Shown piece after piece: positions 1-7,877 of a stretch of 35,928 bases of DNA. How positions within the stretch are numbered: the first letter of the stretch is position 1; every line of letters starts with the position of its first letter. The DNA is taken from contig CANIRG010000009.1 of assembly GCA_947469635.1 (NCBI GenBank), positions 1 to 35,928 of the forward strand. The letters run 5' to 3'. Source of the stretch: Rhodospirillales bacterium. Its GTDB lineage: Bacteria > Pseudomonadota > Alphaproteobacteria > Reyranellales > Reyranellaceae. Position numbers and translations under genes: made by a program. Below the pieces are notes generated by a model. The model saw nothing but the letters and a program-made list of their open reading frames with translations. It was not told where the DNA came from and made no database searches.

Positions 1-63
1 AATCACATCATCGCGACAGCCTCAACTCGCGTATTGCCAAATAAACCAAAAGGCTCACACGCT

Positions 64-159
64 CTGAGGAGCACGCCGCAGGCGTGCGTCTCGAAGGATG
101 GGCACACACGGGGTGCTCGTTCCCACCCTTCGAGACGCGCCCTACGGGCGCTCCTCAGG
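64..159. repeat. Paired inverted REP-like hairpin units
   Basis: Two related units face each other about 20 bases apart. The first (64-102) runs ctgaggagc, stem gcacgcc/ggcgtgc (71-77 and 81-87, loop gca), then gtctcgaaggatggg. The second (122-159) is its inverted copy, with stem gcgccc/gggcgc around tac (137-151). The stems differ in sequence but both stay paired, as expected if the hairpin is under selection. The outer motifs (cctgag ... cgaagga) match the repeats flanking the GIY-YIG gene at 19825-20205. The unit lies beyond the 3' end of the DUF4139 gene. No T-tract follows, so a simple terminator is less likely. Confidence 0.75.
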
Positions 160-192
160 GTGAGGTTAGGTTTTGTGTCGCTAGGTCTTGAT

Positions 193-2229
193 CTATCCCA
201 GCTGCGCCACGAACGCCCGCAAGGCGTCGCGTGCGACCTCGACGCCCTTCTCGGCATCGGTACGGCGCTTGGCCAGGGCCTCGAGCTCCGTCTCCTGCTT
301 GTCGAGCGTGGCGAGGTAACGACGCTGCAGGTCGCTGTTTGCCGGCACGCGGGCAAGGTTCTCGCGCAGGCGGCCCTGCTCCTGCACGATCTGCGTCCGT
401 TCGGTGTCGGTCTGCGTCACCTTGAGCTGGGCCTGAGCGACCGTCTGCTGCAGCTGCAGGACCTTGATCAGGGCATCGCGGGTCTTGGCGTCGAATTCCG
501 TCGCCTGCGAGTACAGCCTGATCTGGTCGGCGGCGCCGTCCAGCAGGCGCAGCTCCTGAACCTGCACGCGCTCCTGCACGACGTCGTAGCTGTGGGTCTG
601 GTCGCCGCCAGGGAGCTGGAAGGTCATGCGATAGTTGCCTTCGCTGATCTCGACCCCCTTTGCCTCGGGCTTGGCCAGCGTCCAGCCGGCCAGGCGCTGC
701 TGGACGATGACGAGCTGTCGCGGCTCCTTCGCCGGGCCGCGCACGCGATAGGTCGTGGTCTGGCGCACCAGCCGCGAATAGCGCAGCACGCCCTGGACGA
801 TGCTGCCGGTGGCCAGACGATCCGTCTGCGTCGAGTCGCGCTCGATGATGATCTTCTCGTCGAGCGCATAGGCGAGCAGCCGAGTCTCGCCCGTGGGAAA
901 GCCCGAGAGGCGGGCATCGCCGACATAGGAGACGCTGCCGACCTTATCGCGTTCGTAGATCGTCAGGATCCCGGGCGGCAGGCCCGAATCGCCGTCGTTG
1001 GTGAGGCGCACCGCGGCCAGCGGATTGCGGCCCGACGTGTCGGCCGGATAGAGCGCCAGCCGCGCCACGGGCACCTGCCGGTCGAGGATCGGGATGGAGA
1101 GCGTGCGGCCGTTCTCCACGGTCACCGAGCGCGGGAACTTGAAGACGACCTGCGTTGCCGCATCGGTCGCCTCGATCTGCTCGGCGCCACCGGCCACCGG
1201 CGGCGGCGGTGCTGCGGCGGGCCTGCCGACGCTGCGCTCCTGCATCCGGTTCGCGGGCGCGGGCGGCGGCGGTGGCGGCATGATCGCCCCCAACACCGCC
1301 CCTGCCATGGCGCCCTTGGCCGCCACGCCGCCGCGATCGACGTTCGGCATCAGCCGGCCGGCGACTTCGACCGGCACTTCCGGCCGCGTGACGTAGTAGG
1401 CCTCGTAGAGCGCCTGACGGAAGGCGACCGGTCGGCCGGACACCAGCGTGAGCTCGACGTCGGTCCAGTCCTTACCGCTGAGATTCTCCACCGTCGCCCA
1501 GCCCTGGAGGGCCGAGCGCGGTGTCGCCGGATCGCCCGGCAGGGTCAGGCGATAGGACGCCTTCCACACCGGTGCCTCGACGATATAGGCGACGCGCACC
1601 GTGCGCTTGCCCTGACCGCGCGACGAAAGCTCCAGCGTGCGGGCTTCCTTGGCGCGATTGGCCTGGATGGCGAGCAAGGCCTGCCCGACCTTTTCGCGCA
1701 ACGTCGCATCAGTGAATTGCAGGTTCTCCGCGTCTTCGAGGATGAACTGCTGCAGGCCGCGCTCGGTGAACAGGGTCACGCGAGTCCGCTTGGTGGTCGT
1801 CTTGCCGTCTCCCAGCGCGACGGTCTCTTCCTCGACTGAGACAATGCGTCCCGACATGGCACGGCTGCCACCCGTCGAGATCTGTGCGCCCTTCAATGCC
1901 GACAGCAGCGCCGACGGCGATTCGAGCGACGCCTGGTCGAACGGCAGTTCCTTGAAGGCCTGCTTCAGCGGCTCGCGGCCGGGCAGGCTCAGCCCGCCGA
2001 CCGCGCCCTTGTCGTCGTAGACCACCAGGCTCTTCAGCACGTCGTCGACCTGCTCGAGCGACACCGTGAGCTTCAGGGTGGCGTCGTTTTCGACCACCGC
2101 CTCGTACTCGAAATAGCCGAGGCCGCCCGACGACAGCATGACGCGCTTCAGCGCAAGTTCCTGTGCCGCGGCAAGGGTGGGCCAAGCCACAAAGGCCGTC
2201 AGGATCGCAGCGATCAACCGTTTCGTCAT
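193..2229 (-). CDS. DUF4139 domain exported protein
   Basis: The 678-residue protein starts with a clear signal peptide (about 1-22, ending TLAAA-QE) and should be exported to the periplasm or envelope. The middle (about 190-520) resembles the DUF4139 beta-rich domain, with the typical segments APVWKASYRL and NLSGKDWTDVELTLVSGRPV. A proline-rich linker (PPPPPP) lies near residue 315. The C-terminal part (about 560-678) is rich in Q, E, K and L and looks like a coiled coil. The biochemical role of DUF4139 proteins is not established. Start ATG at 2229 is preceded by a good GGGAGG site. The next gene upstream (sufU) is in the same direction, 73 bases away, so co-transcription is possible but not shown. 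Confidence 0.85.
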   Translation of the reverse strand: MTKRLIAAILTAFVAWPTLAAAQELALKRVMLSSGGLGYFEYEAVVENDATLKLTVSLEQVDDVLKSLVVYDDKGAVGGLSLPGREPLKQAFKELPFDQASLESPSALLSALKGAQISTGGSRAMSGRIVSVEEETVALGDGKTTTKRTRVTLFTERGLQQFILEDAENLQFTDATLREKVGQALLAIQANRAKEARTLELSSRGQGKRTVRVAYIVEAPVWKASYRLTLPGDPATPRSALQGWATVENLSGKDWTDVELTLVSGRPVAFRQALYEAYYVTRPEVPVEVAGRLMPNVDRGGVAAKGAMAGAVLGAIMPPPPPPAPANRMQERSVGRPAAAPPPPVAGGAEQIEATDAATQVVFKFPRSVTVENGRTLSIPILDRQVPVARLALYPADTSGRNPLAAVRLTNDGDSGLPPGILTIYERDKVGSVSYVGDARLSGFPTGETRLLAYALDEKIIIERDSTQTDRLATGSIVQGVLRYSRLVRQTTTYRVRGPAKEPRQLVIVQQRLAGWTLAKPEAKGVEISEGNYRMTFQLPGGDQTHSYDVVQERVQVQELRLLDGAADQIRLYSQATEFDAKTRDALIKVLQLQQTVAQAQLKVTQTDTERTQIVQEQGRLRENLARVPANSDLQRRYLATLDKQETELEALAKRRTDAEKGVEVARDALRAFVAQLG

Positions 2230-2302
2230 GAAGCCTCCCGCTCAAGTCTCGCGCGCACCCTGCATGCCGACTGTGACACAACCGGGGCAGGATTGGACGA
2301 AA

Positions 2303-2710
2303 CTAGGCCAACGCGTCCTGTAAAGCCTCGAACGGCAGGAGGACACATTCCTGGCGCGACTTGTGATCCTTCACCGGCGCGAAGGCCGCGAAGGGCTCGC
2401 CGGCCTCGCCCGCTTCGCGGCCGAGCGCGCGCTCGGCATCGTGGCGGATCTCGGCGATCCCCGATTTGTCGCGGCCGACGGCGACGGACGCCAGTGCCGC
2501 GGCCGACGCCTGGCAGAGCAGGCAGCCGCGCACCTGATGGGCGATCTCGGCAATGCGCTCCTGCCCGTCGAGGCGCACGTCGATGGTGACGCGATCACCG
2601 CAGAGAGGATTGTCGCGGCGCGCCGACTTGGTGGGCGTTGCGAGCTTGCCGGCACCGGTCTTGGACTTGGCCAGTGTCACGATGCGCTCCTGATAGAGCT
2701 GATCGCTCAT
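2303..2710 (-). CDS. sufU: SufU-type sulfur-transfer/Fe-S scaffold protein
   Basis: A 135-residue SufU/IscU-fold protein. The conserved residues are visible: C37 in NPLCGD (with D39), C63 in RGCLLCQAS, and C122 in RQECVLLPFEAL. The 59-residue step from C63 to C122 is longer than in IscU and fits SufU, which carries an insertion there and in Bacillus accepts sulfur from SufS through a zinc site. The start ATG at 2710 overlaps the sufS stop by four bases (ATGA), so the two are translationally coupled; the longer 252-residue ORF in the track is an upstream extension. No sufB, sufC or sufD is nearby. Here it probably relays sulfur for the molybdenum-enzyme maturation operon, although general Fe-S assembly cannot be excluded. 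Confidence 0.88.
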   Translation of the reverse strand: MSDQLYQERIVTLAKSKTGAGKLATPTKSARRDNPLCGDRVTIDVRLDGQERIAEIAHQVRGCLLCQASAAALASVAVGRDKSGIAEIRHDAERALGREAGEAGEPFAAFAPVKDHKSRQECVLLPFEALQDALA

Positions 2711-3927
2711 CGCAGGGTACGCGCGGCGTGCTGCACGCCCGTCAGCAATGCGTCGATGTCGCTGTTGTCGTTGTAGGGCGCGATCGACACGCGCGTCGTG
2801 CCGTCGAGGTCGAAACGCTCCATCAGCGGCTGGGCGCAGTGATGGCCGGCGCGCACCGCCACGCCGAAGGCATCGAGCGTCTGGGCGACGTCGTGCGGAT
2901 GCACCCCGTCCAGCGTGAAGGAGACGACGGGGTAGCGGTCCTGAAGGCCGGCCGGGCCGAACAGGTGTGTACCGTCGACCGTCTGCAAACCATCCATCAG
3001 GCGCTGGACCAGCGCCATCTCGTGCGCATGCGCTGCCGTCCAGTCGAGCCCTGCCATCCATTTGCAGGCGGCACCGAGGCCGATGGCCGGTCCGATCGGC
3101 GGCGTGCCCGCCTCGAAGCGGCGCGGCGGTGGCGCCCAGGTGGTTTCAGCCAGAGTCACGCGGCCGATCATCGAGCCGCCGCCATGGAACGGCGGCATGG
3201 CTTCGAGCAGCTCGGGCTTCGCCCACAGCACGCCGATGCCGTTCGGCCCATAGGCCTTGTGGCCGGCGAAGACATAGAAATCGATGCCCAGCGCCGGCAG
3301 GTCGAGCGGCCCGTGCGGGGCGCGCTGGGCGCCGTCGAGCATGACCTTGGCGCCGACCTGCTCTGCTGCCGCCACGACCGAGCGCACGTCGAGCAGCGCA
3401 CCGGTGACGTTGGAGATGTGTGCGAGCGAGATCAGCTTGGTGCGGGGCGTCAGGAGCTTCGGCAGGGTGTCGAGATCGATGCGGCCGTCGAGCGTCACCG
3501 GGATCATGTCGAGCTCGACGCCGCTCCTCTGCCGCAAGAGCTGCCAGGGCACGATGTTGGAATGGTGCTCGAGCTCCGACAGCAGGATGCGGTCGCCCGG
3601 CTTCAGCAGCGAGCCGTAGGAATAGGCCACGAGGTTGATGGCCGCGGTGCAGCCGCCGGTGAAGACGATCTCCATCGGCTTCACGCCCAGGAACCTCGCC
3701 ACCTCCTCGCGCGCGCCCTCGTAGGACTCGGTCGCGCGCTCGGCCAGGCGATGGACGCCGCGCAGCACGTTGGCACGGCCCGTCGTCTCGTAGGTGCGGA
3801 CGGCATCGATCACCGCGAGCGGCGTCTGCGCCGACGCGCCGTTGTCGAGATAGTGGATTGGCCGCCCGTCGATGATCTCGGAGAGGATCGGGAACTGCCG
3901 GCGGACGGAAGCGACGTCGAAGCTCAT
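2707..3927 (-). CDS. sufS: Class II cysteine desulfurase (SufS family)
   Basis: A PLP enzyme of 406 residues that releases sulfur from cysteine as an enzyme-bound persulfide. Visible hallmarks are ELEHHSNIVPW (H121), LDGAQRAPH (about 197-205), the PLP lysine K224 in FAGHKAYGPNGIG, and the persulfide cysteine C364 in RAGHHCAQPLM. The start at 3927 is chosen because its ATG overlaps the stop of the preceding MoeA/MocA fusion by four bases; the 463-residue track ORF extends into that gene. It couples in the same way to sufU. In Rhodobacter capsulatus the desulfurase NifS4 supplies sulfur to molybdenum cofactor on XdhC, and the presence of two XdhC proteins in this operon suggests a comparable job. 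This is inference from context, because the sequence alone says only SufS. Confidence 0.9.
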   Translation of the reverse strand: MSFDVASVRRQFPILSEIIDGRPIHYLDNGASAQTPLAVIDAVRTYETTGRANVLRGVHRLAERATESYEGAREEVARFLGVKPMEIVFTGGCTAAINLVAYSYGSLLKPGDRILLSELEHHSNIVPWQLLRQRSGVELDMIPVTLDGRIDLDTLPKLLTPRTKLISLAHISNVTGALLDVRSVVAAAEQVGAKVMLDGAQRAPHGPLDLPALGIDFYVFAGHKAYGPNGIGVLWAKPELLEAMPPFHGGGSMIGRVTLAETTWAPPPRRFEAGTPPIGPAIGLGAACKWMAGLDWTAAHAHEMALVQRLMDGLQTVDGTHLFGPAGLQDRYPVVSFTLDGVHPHDVAQTLDAFGVAVRAGHHCAQPLMERFDLDGTTRVSIAPYNDNSDIDALLTGVQHAARTLR

Positions 3928-5579
3928 GATGTGCGTGCCCGCCATGCCGCCAGCGCCTCGGGGGTGTCGATATCGGTGATCGCGGCCTCCCCCGTCATCT
4001 CGACCTCGCAGACGAGATCGGCGTGCTCGCCGATCAGGTGCTTGGCGCCGCTGTCGCCCGCCAGCTTGCCCATGTCGGGGAAGAAGCGGCGCGCCCACAG
4101 CACGGGATTGCCGCGCTTGCCACCCACCGTCGGCACGCAGATCGAGCGGCCTTCGACGGGGCTGAAGGCTGCCATGAGGCGGTCGAGCAGAGGCGCACTC
4201 ACGCCCGGCATGTCGCCCAGCTGCACGATGGCGGCATCGATGTCGCTGCCGAGCGCCGCGATGCCGGCACGCACCGAGGTGCTGAGGCCGTCGGCGAAAT
4301 CCGGGTTGGTGACGAAGCGCAGCCGAGCCGCAGCCGGCACTTCCTTCTCGATGGCGGGCCTGACCTTGTCGGCCATGTGGCCGAGCACGACCACGATCTC
4401 GACCGCCTGCGAGGCGAGCGCCGCCTTGACCGCATGGACGACCAGCGGCTGGCTGTCGACATCGGCCAGGAGCTTGTTGGGGCCGCCCATGCGCGTGGAG
4501 CGGCCAGCGGCCAGCACCAGCACGGCGACGCGCGGCGCCTGCTGCGGGCCGGCATCCTCAGTGGCGGCGTCGCTGTCGTCGCGCGGCTGCGGGCGCGTGG
4601 GGATCTCGGCCAGCAGGCCGCCCGCGCCCATGCGCACGATCTCGGCGCGGCCCACCGTCAGGCCGGCGGCGAGACGCTCCAGCACCATGTCGAAGCCGTT
4701 GTACTTGGGCGACTTGGCGCAGCCCGGCAGTCCCAGCACCGGCTTGCCGTCGAGCTCGGCCGTGAGCAACAGATTGCCGGGATCCACCGGCATGCCAAAA
4801 TGGAGGAGCTTGCCGCCCGCCTGCTCGATGCCGGCCGGTATCACGTCCTGGCGATCGACGATCGCCGAGGCGCCGGCGATCAGGAAGATGTCGCAGCCCT
4901 CGTCCTTCAGCTCCTTCAGCGCGCCTGCGATGGCGCCTGCGTCGTGCGTCACGCGGCGCTCGCCCGTCACGGTACTGCCGAGCGATGTCAGGCGTTTGCC
5001 GGTGGTGCTGAGCGCCTTGTCCAAAACCTTGTCGCGCGTGCCCGGCAGTCGGGTCTGCACCAGCCCCGCCTTCATCGCCTTGAAGGGCGCGACCGAGATC
5101 ATCGGCCGGTTGGCCGACTTGGCGACATCGACGGCGCGATCCATCGCGGCGCGCGGCGCGCCATAAGGAATGATCTTCACCGTCGCCACCATCTGGCGCG
5201 GCGACACGCGGGCGAAGGGCGGCAGCGTGGCGACCGTCACCGATTCGTCGAGATCGTTCAGCACATCGATGCGCTCCTGGTCGATCACGGCCAGGCCTGC
5301 CTCGCGGGCGAAATGGTTGCAGCGGCCGGTGAAGGGCGCGGTGATCTCGATGCCCTCGCCCGCCAGCGCCTTGGCGACGGTGGCGGCCGCCAGATCCTCG
5401 TGAACATCGCCGGCACCCAACCGCGCCGCCACGATCTCCGTGACGCCGGCCGCCTTCAGCTTGGCGACATCGTCGCCCGACAACACCCGGCCCTTGGCGA
5501 AGTTGATTCCGCCCGCGCGCCAGCTGTGCGCCAGGATGGCGCCCGTGGCCTCGTCGATCGGGGTGTCGCCGAATTTCAC
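3924..5579 (-). CDS. MoeA-like molybdopterin-binding / MocA-like nucleotidyltransferase fusion
   Basis: A two-domain protein of 551 residues. Residues about 1-330 resemble molybdopterin-binding (MoeA/MoaB-like) proteins, with the conserved stretches IFLIAGASAIVDRQDVIP and GLPGCAKSPKYNGFD. Residues about 350-551 form a MobA/MocA-type NTP transferase: LAAGRSTRMGGPNKL (357-370) for nucleotide binding, GDMP (455-458) for metal, GKRGNPV (487-493), and DIDTPEAL (536-543). MocA-type domains transfer CMP to molybdopterin to give the dinucleotide cofactor of the xanthine oxidase family. The fusion would place a cofactor-binding step and a cytidylation step on one chain. The start is GTG at 5579, overlapping the XdhC stop as GTGA; the ORF track wrongly extends it to 665 residues. 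The stop overlaps the sufS start. Confidence 0.87.
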   Translation of the reverse strand: MKFGDTPIDEATGAILAHSWRAGGINFAKGRVLSGDDVAKLKAAGVTEIVAARLGAGDVHEDLAAATVAKALAGEGIEITAPFTGRCNHFAREAGLAVIDQERIDVLNDLDESVTVATLPPFARVSPRQMVATVKIIPYGAPRAAMDRAVDVAKSANRPMISVAPFKAMKAGLVQTRLPGTRDKVLDKALSTTGKRLTSLGSTVTGERRVTHDAGAIAGALKELKDEGCDIFLIAGASAIVDRQDVIPAGIEQAGGKLLHFGMPVDPGNLLLTAELDGKPVLGLPGCAKSPKYNGFDMVLERLAAGLTVGRAEIVRMGAGGLLAEIPTRPQPRDDSDAATEDAGPQQAPRVAVLVLAAGRSTRMGGPNKLLADVDSQPLVVHAVKAALASQAVEIVVVLGHMADKVRPAIEKEVPAAARLRFVTNPDFADGLSTSVRAGIAALGSDIDAAIVQLGDMPGVSAPLLDRLMAAFSPVEGRSICVPTVGGKRGNPVLWARRFFPDMGKLAGDSGAKHLIGEHADLVCEVEMTGEAAITDIDTPEALAAWRARTS

Positions 5580-6304
5580 GCCGCCGCGACCTTGGGCGCC
5601 GACAAGGCTTCGAGACGGCGCGCTCGCACCTCGACGATCTGGCCGAGGATGGAGACGGCGATCTCGGCCGGCGACTTGGCGCCGATGTTGAGGCCGATGG
5701 GACCGTGCACGCGGGCGAACTGCTCGTCTGTGATGCCGGCTTCGGCCAGGCGATCCTTGCGCTTGGCGTGGGTGCGCCGGCTGCCGAGTGCACCGATATA
5801 GAACACGTCCGTCTTGAGCGCGGCTTCGAGTGCGGGATCGTCGAGCTTGGGATCGTGGGTCAGCGTCACGACCGCCGTCGAGACATCGAGGCCCATCTCG
5901 TCGAAGGCCTCGTCGGCCCATTCCTGCACCACCTTGACGCCCGGGAAGCGCTGCCCGGTCGCCCAGGCACCACGCGGATCGACGACGGTGACGTCGAAGT
6001 CGAGCATCGCCGCCATCGGCGCCAGCGACTGCGCAATATGCACCGCGCCGACGATCAGCAGCCGTGCCGGCGGCACATAGACGTTGAGGAAGAATTTCTG
6101 TCCGCCGAGCTCGACCGTCTCGCTGCGGCCGATCGCCATGGCGCGCCGCGCCGCTGCTACGAGAGCAGCGTCATCGGCGAACTCGCCGTCGGCCTTGTCC
6201 GGATAGATCAGGGTCTCGGCAGCATCGTTCAGACGTGTCGCGAGCGTCACCGCCTGTCGTTGGGCACGAGCGGTCTGCAGCGCCGCCAGGGTTTCGCTTT
6301 TCAT
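5576..6304 (-). CDS. XdhC Rossmann-domain protein (molybdenum cofactor maturation)
   Basis: A protein of 242 residues corresponding to the C-terminal half of XdhC/CoxF-type factors. A Rossmann-like core begins at LLIVGAVHIAQSLA (83-95), followed by HDPKLDDPAL (150-159), YIGALGSRRTHAKR (169-182) and GLNIGAKSPAEIAVSI (204-219), all characteristic of this half. XdhC binds molybdenum cofactor, protects it while the sulfido ligand is inserted, and delivers it to the apoenzyme. The N-terminal XdhC domain is a separate gene starting just upstream, so the usual single protein is split into two. The ATG at 6304 is four bases after the previous stop. The stop overlaps the GTG start of the MoeA/MocA fusion. 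Confidence 0.88.
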   Translation of the reverse strand: MKSETLAALQTARAQRQAVTLATRLNDAAETLIYPDKADGEFADDAALVAAARRAMAIGRSETVELGGQKFFLNVYVPPARLLIVGAVHIAQSLAPMAAMLDFDVTVVDPRGAWATGQRFPGVKVVQEWADEAFDEMGLDVSTAVVTLTHDPKLDDPALEAALKTDVFYIGALGSRRTHAKRKDRLAEAGITDEQFARVHGPIGLNIGAKSPAEIAVSILGQIVEVRARRLEALSAPKVAAA

Positions 6305-6308
6305 CGGA

Positions 6309-6629
6309 TCAATTCACCTTCTCGACGAACACCTGGACCTTGCCACCGCAGGCCAGGCCTACGTCCCAGGCCTGCTCGTCGGTGACGCCGAAGTCGAGCA
6401 GCCGCGGCTTGCCGTCGGCGATCGAGGCCAATGCCTCCTTCACCACGGCGCCTTCGATGCAGCCGCCCGAGACCGAGCCCATCATGGCGCCGCTGTCGTC
6501 GACGGCGAGCTGGCTGCCGACGGGTCGCGGCGAGGAGCCCCAGGTGACGATCACGGTGGCCAGCGCGACGCCCTTGCCGGACGCCTTCCACTTGCCGACC
6601 TGGTCGAGGATTTCGAGTGCATCGCTCAT
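6309..6629 (-). CDS. Stand-alone XdhC N-terminal (XdhC_CoxI) domain protein
   Basis: A compact protein of 106 residues with the complete XdhC_CoxI domain: TWGSSPRPVGS (29-39), GSVSGGCIEGAV (51-62, C57), and WDVGLACGGKVQVFVE (88-103, C94). These cysteine- and glycine-rich segments are conserved in XdhC family proteins that handle molybdenum cofactor. It lacks the Rossmann half, which is encoded next door, so the two products likely work together. It starts four bases after the coxE-like stop, inside the operon. The length is normal for split versions of the family and there is no sign of truncation or frameshift. Confidence 0.87.
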   Translation of the reverse strand: MSDALEILDQVGKWKASGKGVALATVIVTWGSSPRPVGSQLAVDDSGAMMGSVSGGCIEGAVVKEALASIADGKPRLLDFGVTDEQAWDVGLACGGKVQVFVEKVN

Positions 6630-6632
6630 GGT

Positions 6633-7868
6633 CTACTCCTTGCGCAATTCGGTCTGCCATCCTGCCAGCCGCCGGTCGGCCGGCCGAGGACCGGTGTCGA
6701 GGGCGGCGATCAGCCCAGCCAGGCTTTCGAGATTATGCACCGGCCGGAATTCGTCGACATAGGGCAGCATGGCCTTGTTGCCCTGGGATTTGGGTTCGTA
6801 GGCGCCATACCGCAAGAGCGGGTTCAGCCAGATGAGGCGGCTGCAGGATCTGTGCAGGCGGTCCATCTCCTCCGCGAGACCGGCCGCGCCCTCGCGGTCG
6901 AGCCCGTCGGTGATCAACAATACGACGGCGCCCTGCCCCAGCACGCGACGCGACCACTTGTTGTTGAACTCGTGCAGCGTCTGGCCGATGCGGGTGCCGC
7001 CGGACCAATCTTCCACCTGAGACGAGGCTTTGGCCAGCGCTATATCCACATCCCTATAGCGCAAGGCACGCGTGACGTTGCTGAGCCGCGTGCCGAAAGT
7101 GAAGCAGTAGACTCGGTCGCGGTCGTTGGTGATGGCGTGCATGAAATGCAGGAACATGCGCGTGTAGCGCGCCATCGAGCCCGAGATATCGCACAGCACC
7201 ACGAGCGGCGGTGGCCGGCGCCGCGGCTCGCGCCGGCGCAGCTCGATCAACCCTTCGGGGCGCAACGCACGACGCAGCGAGGCGCGGAAATCGACGCGTG
7301 GTCCGCGCCGCGCCGGCTGGAAGCGCCGCGTGCGCCGCTCCGGCACGGGCAGGCGCAGCCGGGCGATCGCGCGCAAGGCCTCGTCGATCTCGGCCTGGGT
7401 CATCTGCTCGAAGTCGCGGCCCTGCAGCACCTCGCGATCCGACACGGTGAAGGTTGCCTCGACCTCGACTTCCGGCGGTTCGTCGTCCTCGGCCTTGGGC
7501 GCTTCGCCGCGACCCGGCTGCAACGCGTCCTGCAGGCGGCGGCTCAGCTGCTTGGCTCCTTCCTCCGCCGGCATGCCGACCGACGGCAGCAGCATCTCCA
7601 TCATCTTCTCGAGCAGGCGCGGATTGCGCCAATAGACATGGAAGGCCTGGTCGAAGATCTCGCGCTGGTCGCGACGGTTCACGAACACCGAATGCAGCGT
7701 CCAGTAAAAATCATCACGCTTGGTGAGGCCGGCCGCCTCCACCGCTTCGATGGCGCGCAACACCTGCCCCGGCCCGACGCGAAGGCCTGCCGTGCGCAGC
7801 GTGCGGGCGAAGTGCACGAGGTTGGTGGCGAGCTTGCCCTCGCGCGGTTCCCCCTCACGCGGTTCCAT
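6633..7868 (-). CDS. coxE: CoxE-like VWA-domain protein
   Basis: A protein of 411 residues of the CoxE/VWA family. The N-terminal region (about 1-200) is helical and charged. The C-terminal VWA domain carries a MIDAS metal site: DISGS (227-231), T292 in GGTRIG, and D321 in LLITDGLD. In Oligotropha carboxidovorans CoxE works with the AAA+ protein CoxD in finishing the Mo-S-Cu centre of CO dehydrogenase. More generally, MoxR ATPases and VWA proteins act as chaperone pairs for metal insertion. The cognate MoxR gene is directly upstream (10-base gap). ATG at 7868 is used; a cluster of PREGEPREG at the N-terminus is low-complexity. There is no signal peptide, so it is cytoplasmic. Confidence 0.85.
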   Translation of the reverse strand: MEPREGEPREGKLATNLVHFARTLRTAGLRVGPGQVLRAIEAVEAAGLTKRDDFYWTLHSVFVNRRDQREIFDQAFHVYWRNPRLLEKMMEMLLPSVGMPAEEGAKQLSRRLQDALQPGRGEAPKAEDDEPPEVEVEATFTVSDREVLQGRDFEQMTQAEIDEALRAIARLRLPVPERRTRRFQPARRGPRVDFRASLRRALRPEGLIELRRREPRRRPPPLVVLCDISGSMARYTRMFLHFMHAITNDRDRVYCFTFGTRLSNVTRALRYRDVDIALAKASSQVEDWSGGTRIGQTLHEFNNKWSRRVLGQGAVVLLITDGLDREGAAGLAEEMDRLHRSCSRLIWLNPLLRYGAYEPKSQGNKAMLPYVDEFRPVHNLESLAGLIAALDTGPRPADRRLAGWQTELRKE

Positions 7869-7877
7869 GCGGGCCGG

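Noticed and set aside
34-1839. 601-residue plus-strand ORF
   Set aside because: Shadow of the DUF4139 gene; its protein is rich in R, H, L and A and has no domain, while the minus-strand frame has a signal peptide and family motifs.
2638-5166. 842-residue plus-strand ORF
   Set aside because: Antisense of sufS and the MoeA/MocA fusion; high GC keeps stop codons rare. No recognisable motifs.
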